Shown: positions 24,433-35,958 of the stretch, in pieces
How the letters are laid out: every line of letters begins with the position of its first letter
Numbering within the stretch: the stretch's first letter is position 1
From: Solen grandis
Lineage: Eukaryota; Mollusca; Bivalvia; Adapedonta; Solenidae
Direction of reading: 5' to 3'
Length of the DNA: 64,000 nucleotides
Assembly (NCBI GenBank): GCA_021229015.1
Contig: CM037777.1
Location: 22,380,110 to 22,444,109 of the forward strand
Notes under the pieces: generated by a model
Told to the model about the DNA's origin: nothing
What the model saw: the letters and a program-made list of their open reading frames with translations, nothing else
The model's database searches: none
Program-made: the position numbers and the translations under genes

Positions 24433-26444
24433 ATGAGAAAGCTAAAGTGCTGCCTTACTCCAATGTCATTCCATATAGATGCCATATCAATGGCATGATA
24501 CCACACTCTATCACATACTATATTTCTAGACTGAGACCAGGCCAGGAATATATTCAAGAATCATTTTTAACATGACTGAGGATGGAACTTACTAACCAAG
24601 AGCCCACTGGGAGTTGTAGAATTTTTTAGTTTGTTTATCAAATAAAAAAAAAAATCTGAGTTACTATCATCACTCTGGTGTTGTGGTCATAAATAACTTT
24701 AACCTTGGCCATAACTTCTAAACTATTAGAGCTTCTTTCTTCAAACTCCATACTTGTCCACTATCACAAGGGCCGTATTCTCGTAAAGGGCCATAACTCT
24801 TAGGCCCATTTTCACCTAATTTATCTCCCTTTTTTAAAAAAAAAAATGAAAAGTTAACTGACGAGTGTTGACATCCACATGCAATTCTTCTTGTTCTTCA
24901 AATATTACCTTGATGTATGAATGACAAGGATGTAGCACTTTTGCCATTGTATTGTTCCATTAAACTGCTTCCTTATATGGAAAAAACTCTCTGTAATGTT
25001 AAAGCTTTAGATAATCTAGCTTTCAAGCAGTCTGAAAGTCTTAATTTCAAGATATGCAAGATTTCAATTGTAAGAGAATAATATCTCTATATTAAAATGT
25101 TTCAAGGAACAAAAGCTAAAATATGCATGTGCCTCCCAGGTAGAAATATAATAGCTTAACAAATTAGTTTTTAATATAGTGAAGTTGAGTACATATAAAA
25201 GTTCTTGAAATTGACTTGAACAATAGGGGTTCTGTTTCCAATAAAATTCAAATCACCCTTGGGGATACAGTCAGAGGTAACACATATAAATTCATTACAG
25301 TTTGATGTAAGCCTTGCACAGAGACCATGTCTTGTGCATCGAGGAATGTTTCCCCGAGAGTCTTTAGCAAGGAGGAAAGAAAGTTAGTATCGTAACAATG
25401 TATGTTTAAGTATTGGTGATCGATATTTCCCCATACATCAGAAAGAAATGCTCCTGTGCTCAGTTGCAGGGTTTACATGGGTGAAAGATGGTAGGAAATT
25501 CATGACAGATTACATCACGCTAGCTGTTAACGCTAGCCGTTAACGGCCACAGTAGCTGCGGCAATAAATCTGCAAATGCAGCTATTATTGCTGATCAGAA
25601 GTTTTTACAATGGACAGCTTCCAGAGGGTACCAGTCTGTGTTTCTCAACAGAACCTGTTGCTTAGTTGTCTACATGTGGTTAGTCTTGCCATTAATTAAA
25701 TACACCCTAAGGAAACTTCTTATGAGTGAGCACTTTGATAAGGCACAGTATTGATTTGTAAAAGACCTCATAAAAGATGGTTTAAAGGCCACATGTGGGG
25801 TAGCTTTTCTTTTATTCATCAATTAAACTTGGATTCCTTACGTCAGTGGTCTGGCTTGAGGTTATCCCTGGGATCCTGGATGATCTAAGCTGCTTGTTTC
25901 CGTGATTGTATCAAGTGCGATATAATTGAAATATCTGAAATGTTGTTGTTCAATCTCAAGATAATGTTGATCAGGAACCAGTCTGTGCTTAAGTAAGGTA
26001 TCAATGTACAGAACTTGATTTCACATTACTTAGCTACACTCAAGGGAATCAAATCAAAAATGCATTGTCTGGCCTGAAGAAAAACATTTCTGTCTATTTC
26101 ATAATGGTGCTGACATAAGATATGCTTTATAGAAATTCAAGATTTCCCCCCCTCTCCGTTTTTGTGGTTTGAAATGATTGAAAAGTAAATTTCATATCTA
26201 ATTCTGCTGAGAAACTATTCAACAGTGTTGATGTTGTGTACATGCTTTAACTTTAAAGATTTTTACAATATTCCATATTTTTTATGTAGACTAATTTTAT
26301 AAATGTAGGAAACTTCACATATATAAATGATTTTCCTCGATTTTGAAATATATTTTGAGTGACATCACAGTATGTTACAAATACAATATTATTTTTAGAA
26401 ATGGCGTGATTTTAGTTTAAAAGACTGGGCAGGCTTTTCATACA
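24433..26444. other. Non-coding stretch with a bivalve-type interspersed repeat trace
   Basis: A segment at about 24696-24830 (ACCTTGGCCATAACTTC, GGGCCATAACTC) resembles interspersed repeats common in bivalve genomes, from memory of such repeats and not from a search. No exon was seen in the rest. Confidence 0.35.
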
Positions 26445-26675
26445 TTTGAGGCCTCTGTCGCTGACTTTAACACTCACTCAGCACCTCACCGCGTGGGTTT
26501 GAATCCCGGCAAGGGTCATTCGGATTTTCATGTGAGGAAGCCTTCCAGCTGGCTTGTGGTAGGTCGGTGGTTCTATCCAGATGCCTCCATGCATTCGGGA
26601 TCTTCCTCCACCTGTAATTAGCTGGACGTTGCAATATGACTGAAATACTGTCAAAGCGACGGTAAACTCAAATAG
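26445..26675 (+). mobile_element. tRNA-derived SINE, nearly full length
   Basis: A B-box-like GGGTTTGAATCCCGG lies at 26495-26509. The A-box area is disrupted. A core (CCAGCTGGCTTGTGG, CTTCCTCCACCTG) and a 3' unit (TAATTAGCTGGACG, GACTGAAATACTGTC) follow. Related 3' ends occur at 16687 (-), 28765 (+) and possibly 34930 (+), showing one dispersed family. Confidence 0.7.
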
Positions 26676-27075
26676 TAAAGTCATACATTTGAGGGTGTTA
26701 GGTTTTCTTCTTGACAGAGTCTTACTGTGTATCACATGTGGTTTGTTCTTTGTAATTAATTTCTGTTAAAAAATTTGTTAGTGCATATTGGTAATGATAT
26801 ATTTATGAAACAAATTTTAAATGAAGATGTTGCCATCTAGTTGCAGTTGCTGTATCTCCACCACTGGTTCATACAGGAAAACTTGGCTAACTCTAGTAAT
26901 GCTAGATTTCTTAATTGGACTTGTCCCTTCTACATTTTGGACTGAATTATAAGTTGTTTATAGAGGTGCTTGCTGAAAATTCAATGACCAAAGTGTACAG
27001 TGGTTCCAAACACAGTCACAATTGTAGGGGTTAGGGCAATAGATGTTATCCGAAACTGGGCAAATGTGGGTTTTT

Positions 27076-27210
27076 CCCATCTAAGCCGGGGGTATACATA
27101 TAAACTATTACCGTTATAGCTTCACGGTGCACTACAGTTCACAATAGAAATAGTGCAACACCATGAAGTTGTAACTGTAAAAGTTGGTTTGTACCCCTGA
27201 ATTAGATAGG
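27076..27210. mobile_element. Foldback element, about 135 bp
   Basis: The left arm from CCCATCTAAGCC and the reverse complement of the right arm (CCTATCTAATTCAGGGGTA) align over about 60 bases with scattered mismatches, including the shared CTTCACGGTG-like inner segment. The whole element is therefore one imperfect hairpin with a loop near 27140. It is non-coding. No target duplication is clear. Confidence 0.6.
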
Positions 27211-28038
27211 AAAAAAAACAAATGTTCTTAATTCCAGAGTAAATCTGTTGGCATTAATTTCCTCAAGTGTATAACTACCTAGGGATTATAAGTTTGGTCA
27301 GAGCACTTCCTCTTTCAATCAGTTTTAGTGTATTTTGTTGATAAACTGCTTCACACAAAATACACTTTAAAATATGGAGAAAAAAAGTATGTCTTGTATT
27401 TATCAAGTCCCACTTATCTGAAGGCTTATCTTTGTTATGTATTTTGTCAGGACTTCAAATAAATTTTATTTATTTTAGATAAACACTTGGAAATAAGAAG
27501 CTTACATCTGTTACTTCATTTTTTTTTTTAGCAACAAATGTCTTTCTTCTGGTTGTTTCTTTCTGGAAAAGCTTTTGTTTATTGTTGCATCACTAATGCA
27601 TTATTAATGCAAGTTGTTGTGTGAAATACACTTAACTGTGGATGCAGCACTGAGTTGTAAAGGATACTGCAGTGTGTTGTCAGTGTTACTGATGTTTTAT
27701 GGGAAGTAATCAACAAACTAAATGTCAGCTATCACATGACTCTTCAAATACTGATATATGTTGACAGGATTGTTGCTTAGCACTTTCCTATCCAGACCAG
27801 GCAGCTCCTTCATTGGTCTGTTTGCCAAGGTATTGAAACATGCATGTCTATATGAGGTAAAAGGTGAAAATGTCTTCATTGCGCTACCATACCTTTTCTT
27901 CTTTTGGTATTAATGCATAAGGTGGACAATATATAGCTAATTTTATACCTTGTTGCATAGGTCTTTTCCTGCTAGCTTAGTCTGCAGAAAATTTTAATAG
28001 TCTTTTTCAAACTTTTTTTTATTGTTTCCCTTTTTTTT
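27211..28038. other. Non-coding stretch, nothing recognised
   Basis: AT-rich, no exon or element identified. Confidence 0.5.
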
Positions 28039-28061
28039 GGGGCGGGGGGGGGGGGGGGGGG
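28039..28061. repeat. Poly-G run
   Basis: GGGGC followed by about 18 G. Length is unreliable in most sequencing chemistries. Confidence 0.85.
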
Positions 28062-28385
28062 TATTTATTTATTTTTAGAATATGAGCCATGTACAACAAC
28101 AGCTATTCATTTTCTTAAAGTTTCTTCTGATTCATAAATGTATAAAGATGCATGAAGATTGAACCCCTCATTGCAAATGCATGTTTGCATGTCTAACTGT
28201 TGTTATATACTGCTGATTTCTTGTAAGATTGGGAGCAGTTTTAATAAAGAAACCAAGAAAGTGTGATTTACACTTTATTGATGTTACAACAAAAGATGAC
28301 TCGAAATTGATACGAGATACAAAGACTCCTATAAGTTGGCCCTGTACCACAACTGGAATATCAAGTTCCTGTCACCCAGTAAACC

Positions 28386-28441
28386 GGGTTTAAAACTGGA
28401 TCAGACAGCTAATATCTTACAGGCTGATCTGGGTTCATTCC
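28386..28441. repeat. Isolated GATC-hairpin
   Basis: AAAACTGGATCAG (from 28392) pairs imperfectly with CTGATCTGGGTTC (from 28424) around a short spacer. It resembles the central hairpin of the TTAA MITEs but lacks their ends. Confidence 0.4.
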
Positions 28442-28764
28442 AGTTGCTTCTTCTAAGTTCTCTGGGATGATACAGTAACACTGTTTAACAATTTCAGGTT
28501 GAGAATTGCCCTCGGTTTGATAAGGCCCTGAGTTCTTGGAATTTACATAAGTACGCTTCAATAATTTACTCAAATCCCTATTGAACCCAATATCCATTCT
28601 CTGAGTATGAGCATGGAAATTTTACTTTAATGTTTCATTAGGGTACCTTGGTTATCTTAGTAGAGGTTAAGTGGTCCAAGACATAGCGAAACCATTACAG
28701 GGACTTTACTTTAATACTAGTCCCTGACTTATTATTATTTAGCACTGCACAACTATGGACCTAA

Positions 28765-28905
28765 GTCTTGATTCGGTTTCTCGAAATTTTTCATGTTAAG
28801 TAGCTTTCCAGGTAGAACCAGAGCCTATGTGCACTCAAGGTTCCCCCTCCACCTGCAATGAATTGTACATGGCTATGTGACTGAAATATCATCAAGACGA
28901 CAGTT
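28765..28905 (+). mobile_element. SINE, 3' portion
   Basis: It matches the SINE at 26445 in the 3' half: CCCCCTCCACCTGCAATG, ATGTGACTGAAATATC and GACGACAGTTAAC. The head is decayed. Confidence 0.55.
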
Positions 28906-31128
28906 AACACAAAAACAACAACATACCTACTCTTCATACAGCCGTGTTCTCTCCCATGATTTACTTTCTATATAGGCTTATTGAATTTCAATTTTAGACA
29001 AAAAAAATAGCAAGGTACAAAGTTGTAACAAAAATGAGAAATTCCTCTATTTTCAAATAATAGAAACCATTATCATCTTATGTGACAGATTGTACAGAAA
29101 CTGTCTTTAGTTTCTTGAATTTCCACTCCCCTTTGACATCCCAACAGGTCTTGTTAGCATATTACATTTAATCATGATACGCAAGCTTGTCATGGGCTCA
29201 CTTGACATTGGTTTCATATCACAAGTATTTTGTAACACGATAGTCCACTTTATGATGGAGCTATTATGGAAAAAGGAAAGCAAGAGAAGGGTTAAACTAT
29301 AAAACCCTGATCATACAATTCATCATAATTATAATCCCCATTTCTGTTGAACAAGTGTCAAGAACTAAATTATGAGAAATAAATCATCTACAGCTGCTGT
29401 TATTTGCATACTTAAGAGGTATTGCCCATTTCCTCCAATTATTGTCATGAAAAAAGTCTCACATTTATCAGAAGATTATAAAATGTCTTTCAACTGTATG
29501 TCACTTGTGCGGGTATAATAGTTTGACTATTGCACATGTATCAAAATGTACAGCATGTTTCTGTTGCTTTCTGTTTCAGGAGAGCTTGATTCTGTTTTCA
29601 AAATTGAATGGATTATAATTGATATTCTTTATCATATGAAGAGCTTCAAAATCATTAGCATGCCTATGATGTGATAGTCTTTTAAAGTGTGCGTGCTGTT
29701 GTTTGTTATTGGTGGAAAAAAGACAAGAATCTTCTGTTTATTGTATCAATATTTGAATTAGCCAGCAGCTATCTCAGTAACATTTAAAAACTTAACACTT
29801 CAGCAGATAAATATTGCAGCAAAAGTGGGGGAAAAAGGCGTCTGCTAAAGCTTGCGCTTCTCTTAGCACAGAGCTAAATGATTGCTCAAGAAGTCTTGAT
29901 ATCCTTGATTGATTATTGGATAAAACCAAGGATTGATATTGATTTGATTCTGACAGTGAGCGAGATGTTCTGGAATGGTTTTGTTGCTAGATTTGTAATG
30001 CCGATCCTAAAAGCCTATTTACCCATAATGCATTATTCAATGATGACTGCTTTCTTTCCAATTCTTTTCTTCCAACGTGTTGCAATTGCAATAACAAAAA
30101 ATCTATATTTAAATCAATTTAAAGTGTTTACAGCAAAGGTAGCAGTTTGATTTGCTTTCAAATGAAATAATTGTGTACCAATTCGGTAACAAGCTGCTGG
30201 GTTGCAAAGGCTCTCATGTTTTGCCATATCAGATCCAGCTCGGTTCTTAACGTTAATGACTTTTTTTTGTGTTATTTCACAATATCTGTTTTCTCCATTT
30301 CTTAATTAAATTTTTGTTACACTCATCAGTTTTTTCATCTAGATAGAATTTAATTCTAATTTAACTACAATGAGTATAAGATACAGAATTGTATCAGAGA
30401 GGCGGAACATGAACAAGGATGAATATTTTGATGAAATGGGAACAATGTGGTTTTTAAGTAAGCTTATTAATATTTTTTGTCAATAATTAGGAAACATGCT
30501 GCTGTTATTAATATGTCTGGGTTGGACAAGTACTTTGCTCATGACATGTAATTTTGTATAAAGATGAAACAATAATAAACAAGAAACAGATTGGATGTGT
30601 ATGTAAGGAATCCATTCAAATTTACTGGAAATAAAAATCTCACTACCAAGGGATGGAGACATTTTTTCCTTAAAATTTTGTATGGCTTGAAATGGTTTTT
30701 AGAAATAGGCATTGGAGGCAATAAGTCTGGGAAAGTTTGGCGTACTGGAAAGAAAAAAATAAATTTTCCTTAAATATAGATTTGCGCAGATTCCAATAAT
30801 ATGTATTGGAGTTTTTTCTGGACAGAGTGTTCAGGAGGAATGAATTATTGCTGGAAAGCTCAGTATAACCTATTTTAGAAGAAAACTATGTGATACTGGT
30901 TTCCTTAATGTGGTGTAAAAAATCCAATATCACCGGGACTTACATAAAATAGCAAGTATGATGAATCCTTTTTCTCACAGTGTGCTGTAAACCTCAGACA
31001 ACAGATTCAGCAATTAATGTTTCACAGTCTTCGTTATACGGGCAGATGCGTTAACTCAAACATTGCCTTTTAGCTATATGTAGCTATTCAGAAATAGTCT
31101 GTGGAAAGGTCTGGTAATTTGCTTGGGT
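28906..31128. other. Non-coding stretch, nothing recognised
   Basis: A stop-free segment at 29878-30150 (+) encodes 90 hydrophobic residues but has no domain, no splice signals and AT-driven composition. A strong acceptor-like TTGCTTTCTGTTTCAG ends near 29579 with no following coding exon. No firm feature. Confidence 0.45.
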
Positions 31129-31358
31129 TTAACCCTTTCCCTCATAGAGGAAACCATAAAAAGACCTATGCGAACAGCATAAAACCAGATCAGCCTGCGA
31201 GTAGATTAGGTTTTATGCTGTTCGCTGCTCCTCAGTGGTCTGGAAATGAGGATTTTGTAATTAAATTTGGTATGGTTTAACTGTGGTTTTCTGCAGATCA
31301 GGCTATATGTGGTACCTACTGAGTGCGTCAAAATGAGTCTATATGAGGGAAAGGTTAA
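31129..31358 (+). mobile_element. TTAA palindromic MITE, family 1, copy C with hairpin deletion
   Basis: Ends TTAACCCTTTCCCTCATA and TATGAGGGAAAGGTTAA with TTAA on both sides. The rest matches the copy at 42513, but it is 12 bases shorter. The loss removes the inner part of the right hairpin arm: after CAGCCTGCGAGTA the sequence jumps to GATTAGGTTTTATGC. Confidence 0.88.
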
Positions 31359-31439
31359 ACAAATCAGTAGTACAATGCCCAACTGTAGACAAGTGGCATG
31401 ATATAATAACCACACCCAGTTGCATTATCCTGACACATT

Positions 31440-31583
31440 GAAAACCAGTCCTGCAACTAACTTTGTTTTCTGAGGGCCAACTTCAAGGGAGATATACCAG
31501 TGTCTTTTTCTGAAACGGTCAGGAATTGAACCTACTACTTGCTAGTTACTGGATGGATGCTCAACTGCTCAGCCATGAGGATT
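31440..31583 (-). mobile_element. tRNA-derived SINE
   Basis: On the minus strand, A box TGGCTGAGCAGT (31565-31576) and B box GGTTCAATTCC (31522-31532) are both close to consensus at tRNA-like spacing. A tail with ACTGGTATATCTCCCTTG follows. The flanks cannot form an acceptor stem, so it is not a functional tRNA gene. Confidence 0.65.
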
Positions 31584-33604
31584 AGTAGTCCATTTAAAGA
31601 AGATATGAGAAGATAATGATGAGACATTAATGTTGTGCAAATGTTGGTTACAGTTTGTATTGATACATGCTTCATGCTGGAACAAGTTGCTTTTAATTAG
31701 TTAAATTAAACAGGAGAATTGATGACACACAGGGACGCTGAGTGATCTTCACCACAAATCACTTCATTGTACCTACATGTCTTGCTGTCTACTGTTTGCC
31801 TCTCAATCTTCACTATTGGTCTTTTTCTTTTGCTCTTCAGAATTTGTTGGTTTCTCAAGTCATATTTCTCTCAAAATCTCATTTTCTCTGTTTTACTATC
31901 TGCCTGTTACTATGTTTTATTTTTCTGTTAAAAGAAAGTATAAATTTAACAATTGTGAAAATAGTCATTTACATGTGTGGATCTAGAGGTTAGGGGTGTG
32001 TGGGGAGGGGGGGGTAGGGTAAGGGTTGTCATAACCCCTCTGGGATTTGGCTGTTATATTAAGAGTAAAGAATAAAAAACAAATTAAACCCCTGTAAAAA
32101 TCTGTGAAACGTTCACACACAGCCCTGTAAACTGATGGAGCTTAATCTGATGATGAAACACCCACACACACCCTCACATGCTATACATCTTTTTTGTCCT
32201 TTAAGTGAAAAGCAAAAAATCTGCATACTGTTTCCTTTGAGATCATTTTTAACACAAATCATTGCGTTTTTTATGTTGATGATTCTTGAATCTTTTAACA
32301 ATTTCAACAGACATAGTTATTGGGGTGAAGCATGTCCATCAAGATTCATTTGATGCTGGGATTTTTAAAGTGAAAATAGTCACCATGTTCAACACTATTC
32401 TTAATTGGAATATGTTAAAGTAATTAACATGCATATGCCAAAGATTGAAAAATTGTCACACTTGATTCAAATTACAGAGAAAATGTCTGCAATCTGCATT
32501 ATTTACTCACTGCATGTTTTTCTCAGCTTTATTTTACATCTCTTCACAAAACACTGAAAAAAAAAGATGTGGGAAAAAAAATGGAGGAAAAAAAAACATG
32601 AGTAAAGAAAACTGTAAACTAGTGTCATGGTAACATGTACTTTTAAAACTTCTGAAAAAGATGGCATCATGCTTTTTCACAAGGATGTCATTCCATGAAG
32701 CTTGTCTTGTGTTTCCAAAGAAGCAGTTGCTGTTATAGGATGCTAAATCTTTGACAAGGAGGTGGCATTGGTTTCAGAGACACCATTTCTTTTTAAATGG
32801 AAAAGGCACATTATTGCAGACATCAGCAGGATTCTGTGTCTGTTACATTAATGGCCATAGTGTCTGCTTGTCAACAAAATTATACAAGACATTATTGTGT
32901 ACTAGGACAAATTTTAAAGGTAGCCAAGATCTCTGTAACTTGCATAGTTCTGGAAAAGAATGAAATATTAGTGTCTGAAAAGATCTCTTGTTAAGTGAGC
33001 CCTATGTCAGTTGGAAAAATAGAAAAATACTGGTTTAGCTGTGAGAATTTGAAAGCTTTCTGTAATCTGTGTGTGTGTGTGTCTGAGTGGGTGTGCTGGA
33101 TTATGTGCAAAAAAAGGGAGAATAATTTTCAAAGCTGTGGTAATGGGGTATTTATTTGATGGAAGTGTGAGATAAGACTGACAGCCTTGTGGAGATAAGC
33201 ACTGCATACAAGATCTGGCCCTGATAACACAACAACTTCCGAGTCCTTGACATGGAGACTAGACTTGACAGCAGTCACAAATTGATGTCTTAATACACAG
33301 CACATCATGTCAAAAGCAGCATGCATCTTACACTGCACTGACTCCACTATTATTTGGATGCCAGTGTAAAACAGTTTAAACCAGACCCCAAAACTTCCAT
33401 TTGTGAATTGTCGTATAAATACAGCATGTTCATCTGGGTTTGATATCAAGTGGCAATGAAAAACACTATTGTATGATTTTCAAGCTCAAATGTTTTTAGT
33501 GCTTTACAAGGATTTAAGTATGGTATCTGAGTTTTAGCCTGGAATCATACTTCCTGGACCAGAGAGTCAGATGTAACCTGTGTCTGCTATCAGCATCATT
33601 AGCT
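31584..33604. other. Non-coding stretch, nothing recognised
   Basis: Short open frames (31742-31993 +, 33129-33449 -) show no domain. A G-rich patch lies at 31990-32025 and a GT run at 33065-33083. Confidence 0.45.
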
Positions 33605-33672
33605 ATTTTTCTGACAGTATGATGGTTAAGACTTCTACTTAGAGGGCAGATAGTTACAGGTTGAACCCACAA
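33605..33672 (+). mobile_element. Possible tRNA-derived SINE head
   Basis: An A-box-like TATGATGGTTAAGAC and B-box-like GGTTGAACCC lie at roughly tRNA spacing. The sequence after the B box is the GGGACTGGTC tandem repeat and not a recognisable core. Confidence 0.35.
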
Positions 33673-33762
33673 TGGGGTGTGTCCATTTTGGGACTGGTCT
33701 ACAGTGGGTTGTGTCCATAGTGGGACTGGTCCACATTGGGACTGGTCCACAATGGGCTGATT
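33664..33762. repeat. Tandem repeat built on an 18-bp unit
   Basis: Variants of GGGACTGGTCCACAATGG recur about five times with insertions. This generates the Gln/Pro/Trp-rich open frame on the minus strand, which is not a gene. Confidence 0.75.
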
Positions 33763-34644
33763 TTGTCTTAACAAAAAAAGAAGTAAATTTTGGAAGAAAC
33801 TTGAAACTTGGTTTAGTAGCATTTTATATTCACCAACATGTGCATTTTATGTACATCAAAACTAATTTATAAAAGTTTATTGAGTTTGAAATTTAGCTTT
33901 GATATATTTAGCAATATATAATTAATATAGGCTAGACAGAAGTGCTGCTTTAGAAAGCAATCATTCAGATGAATGACATGGTCTACTAAATATCAAAACA
34001 TCGGCAGTGGAGGTGAGTCAGTTTTGTAGTTAAGTACAACAAACGCATACTGATCAGCGTGAATATCATCAGTCTGTGAGATCAACACATCCATATCAAA
34101 TCATGTTTCATCGAACGTTAATTTCCTCAGTGTGCAAATAAACAGGTAGCCATTCATAACGTTTTCACATGCAAAAGTAGGTGTGCAAGACAAATTAAGA
34201 CCAACTTGAGCTCAGAATAATATAAAGATTTAGTTAATCTCTTAGTGAAAATTCAGTAAAGTTGCATATTAATCCTACAAAACTGCAGGGCAACATTCAG
34301 TGATAGAGGCCAGTCCTCTGGATATAGGACACGGGTATCGATATCGACCAGTGTGTACTTTTTATCATTTCTCCAACAATTTCAGTATACCTCGCCATAC
34401 TTGTCAGGGTTATAATTGATATTTGAGATGTTGATGCGATCTGAATGGGAGGAAAGCCTCCGGCATTGTCATAGTATACAATTACACACAAAAAGTTACT
34501 CCTTCATTAATTGTATGTATTAAAATGCATAATCAAATTTCATGTTTACCAATCATGCAAATTAGATAGTTTCCTAAACCTTTTACTTCATTTAAGGTAT
34601 CCTTGAAATGACTTAAGTAACCGTAATAACAGATCAGTAGGTAA
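33763..34644. other. Non-coding stretch, nothing recognised
   Basis: No exon, RNA gene or clear repeat. Confidence 0.5.
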
Positions 34645-34904
34645 TTAACCCTTAACTTCATGAATATTCATGTACGTATTTATGGCTTGATGATTATTAA
34701 TTTACATAATTTGAATTGGTGTGTGGAAGAATGGGGTTTTCTTTGCAATGTGGATTGTGTATAATCTAAGCTACAAACACTATTGTAAAAGTAAACAGAG
34801 AAGACACTGATCAGAGGGCTCCTGGAAGTAGCTGTCTGATCTGGGTTTGCTCTGTTTACCAATATATCAAAATGCGTCTATAATTATGAGGTATAGGTGG
34901 TTAA
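34645..34904 (+). mobile_element. TTAA MITE, family 2, best copy (260 bp)
   Basis: TTAA at both edges with imperfect inverted ends: TTAACCCTTAACTTCAT on the left and ATGAGGTATAGGTGGTTAA on the right. An internal inverted pair, GTAAACAGAG near 34791 and CTCTGTTTAC near 34849, encloses CTGATCAGAGG and CTGATCTGGG segments. End sequence and layout resemble MITE family 1, suggesting the same type of transposase. Confidence 0.7.
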
Positions 34905-35958
34905 CTTGTGGGCCTGTCAGATTCTGCACTGTTTACTATGTTCATGGTAACATGATGCCAGATGACTGGATGGCTGAAATACTGTTAGTGGGACCTAAAA
35001 TCCGAGCAAAAAAAAAAACCCCACAAAAAACAGCACTTGAATCATAGTAAGACACCGAGAAGGTCTAGATTATAAATGAAGTGATTTGCTCGCCATATTG
35101 TCACTCCATTTTTCCCCATTTAGGATAAATAAAACATGAAATAAATCATTGTTGCCACTAGCCATCGTATACACACTGAACATACGAATTTCACGGTCGA
35201 CTATGATTTTATGAATGTCTACTTGCCTTGATGACCGGACGGTGAATATTTTAACATAAAAAGGTGTTTGGTATGAAAAGGAACCCCTCTGATCCTATCA
35301 ATAGCCGTAGTAGTTTTGATAAAGTCAAAATATATACGTCCGGTTGATAATGTCTGAATACATTGGACCCCGATAATGACAGGTGAAGATTTATTGTTGA
35401 AATTAAAATAGATGAGAGTAATTCCGGCTGCTCATATCAACAAGGATGATTGTAGATATAAATGGTTTATTGTATTCCTTTTGAAAGATTATCACCTTAT
35501 TTTAATAATTCCGAAGTTTAAGGGTGATCTGTGTTTATCTTGCTGTCAGGCCCGGTGTTCAGTATCGTTTGTGTAGAAGTTTGCCGAAGAAATATTTAGA
35601 TGACTTCATAATTTCTGATTCATTGAACTGAAAAACAAAGTTTTGATGAAGGGTGAATGATTGTTTTTGTCAGATTATAATCCAATATTTTTTCAGAATT
35701 TATATTTAAATTGTATACTTGGGATAAACTTGTTGATAAAAAATGTTTTTCTATTTTGATTTGACCAAATAAAAAAGTGAAGATTTTGGTAGTTATAGTA
35801 GTATAGGAACCCAATCGTGGGTTATTATGGCCATGATAATCAGAAAAAAAATAGCTAGCCGAGGAGAATCATAATGGTATACTGTTACTGAGCTCCTTAT
35901 GCAGATGTTTCAAGCCTCTTTCATATCACTTGGATTTTTCATGTATCAGTTTATATTA
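34905..35958. other. Non-coding stretch with possible SINE 3' end
   Basis: GATGACTGGATGGCTGAAATACTG (about 34960-34983) followed by an A-run near 35009-35019 resembles the SINE 3' unit seen at 26445. Nothing else was recognised. Confidence 0.35.

Noticed and set aside
29878..30150. Plus-strand 90-residue hydrophobic open frame
   Set aside because: AT-driven Ile/Phe/Leu composition with no motif, no neighbours and no splice signals.
31522..31576. Possible tRNA gene on the minus strand
   Set aside because: A and B boxes are good, but no acceptor or anticodon stem pairs; interpreted as a SINE head.
33672..33822. Open frames with Gln/Pro/Trp or Gly/Val repeats
   Set aside because: Derived from the 18-bp tandem repeat.
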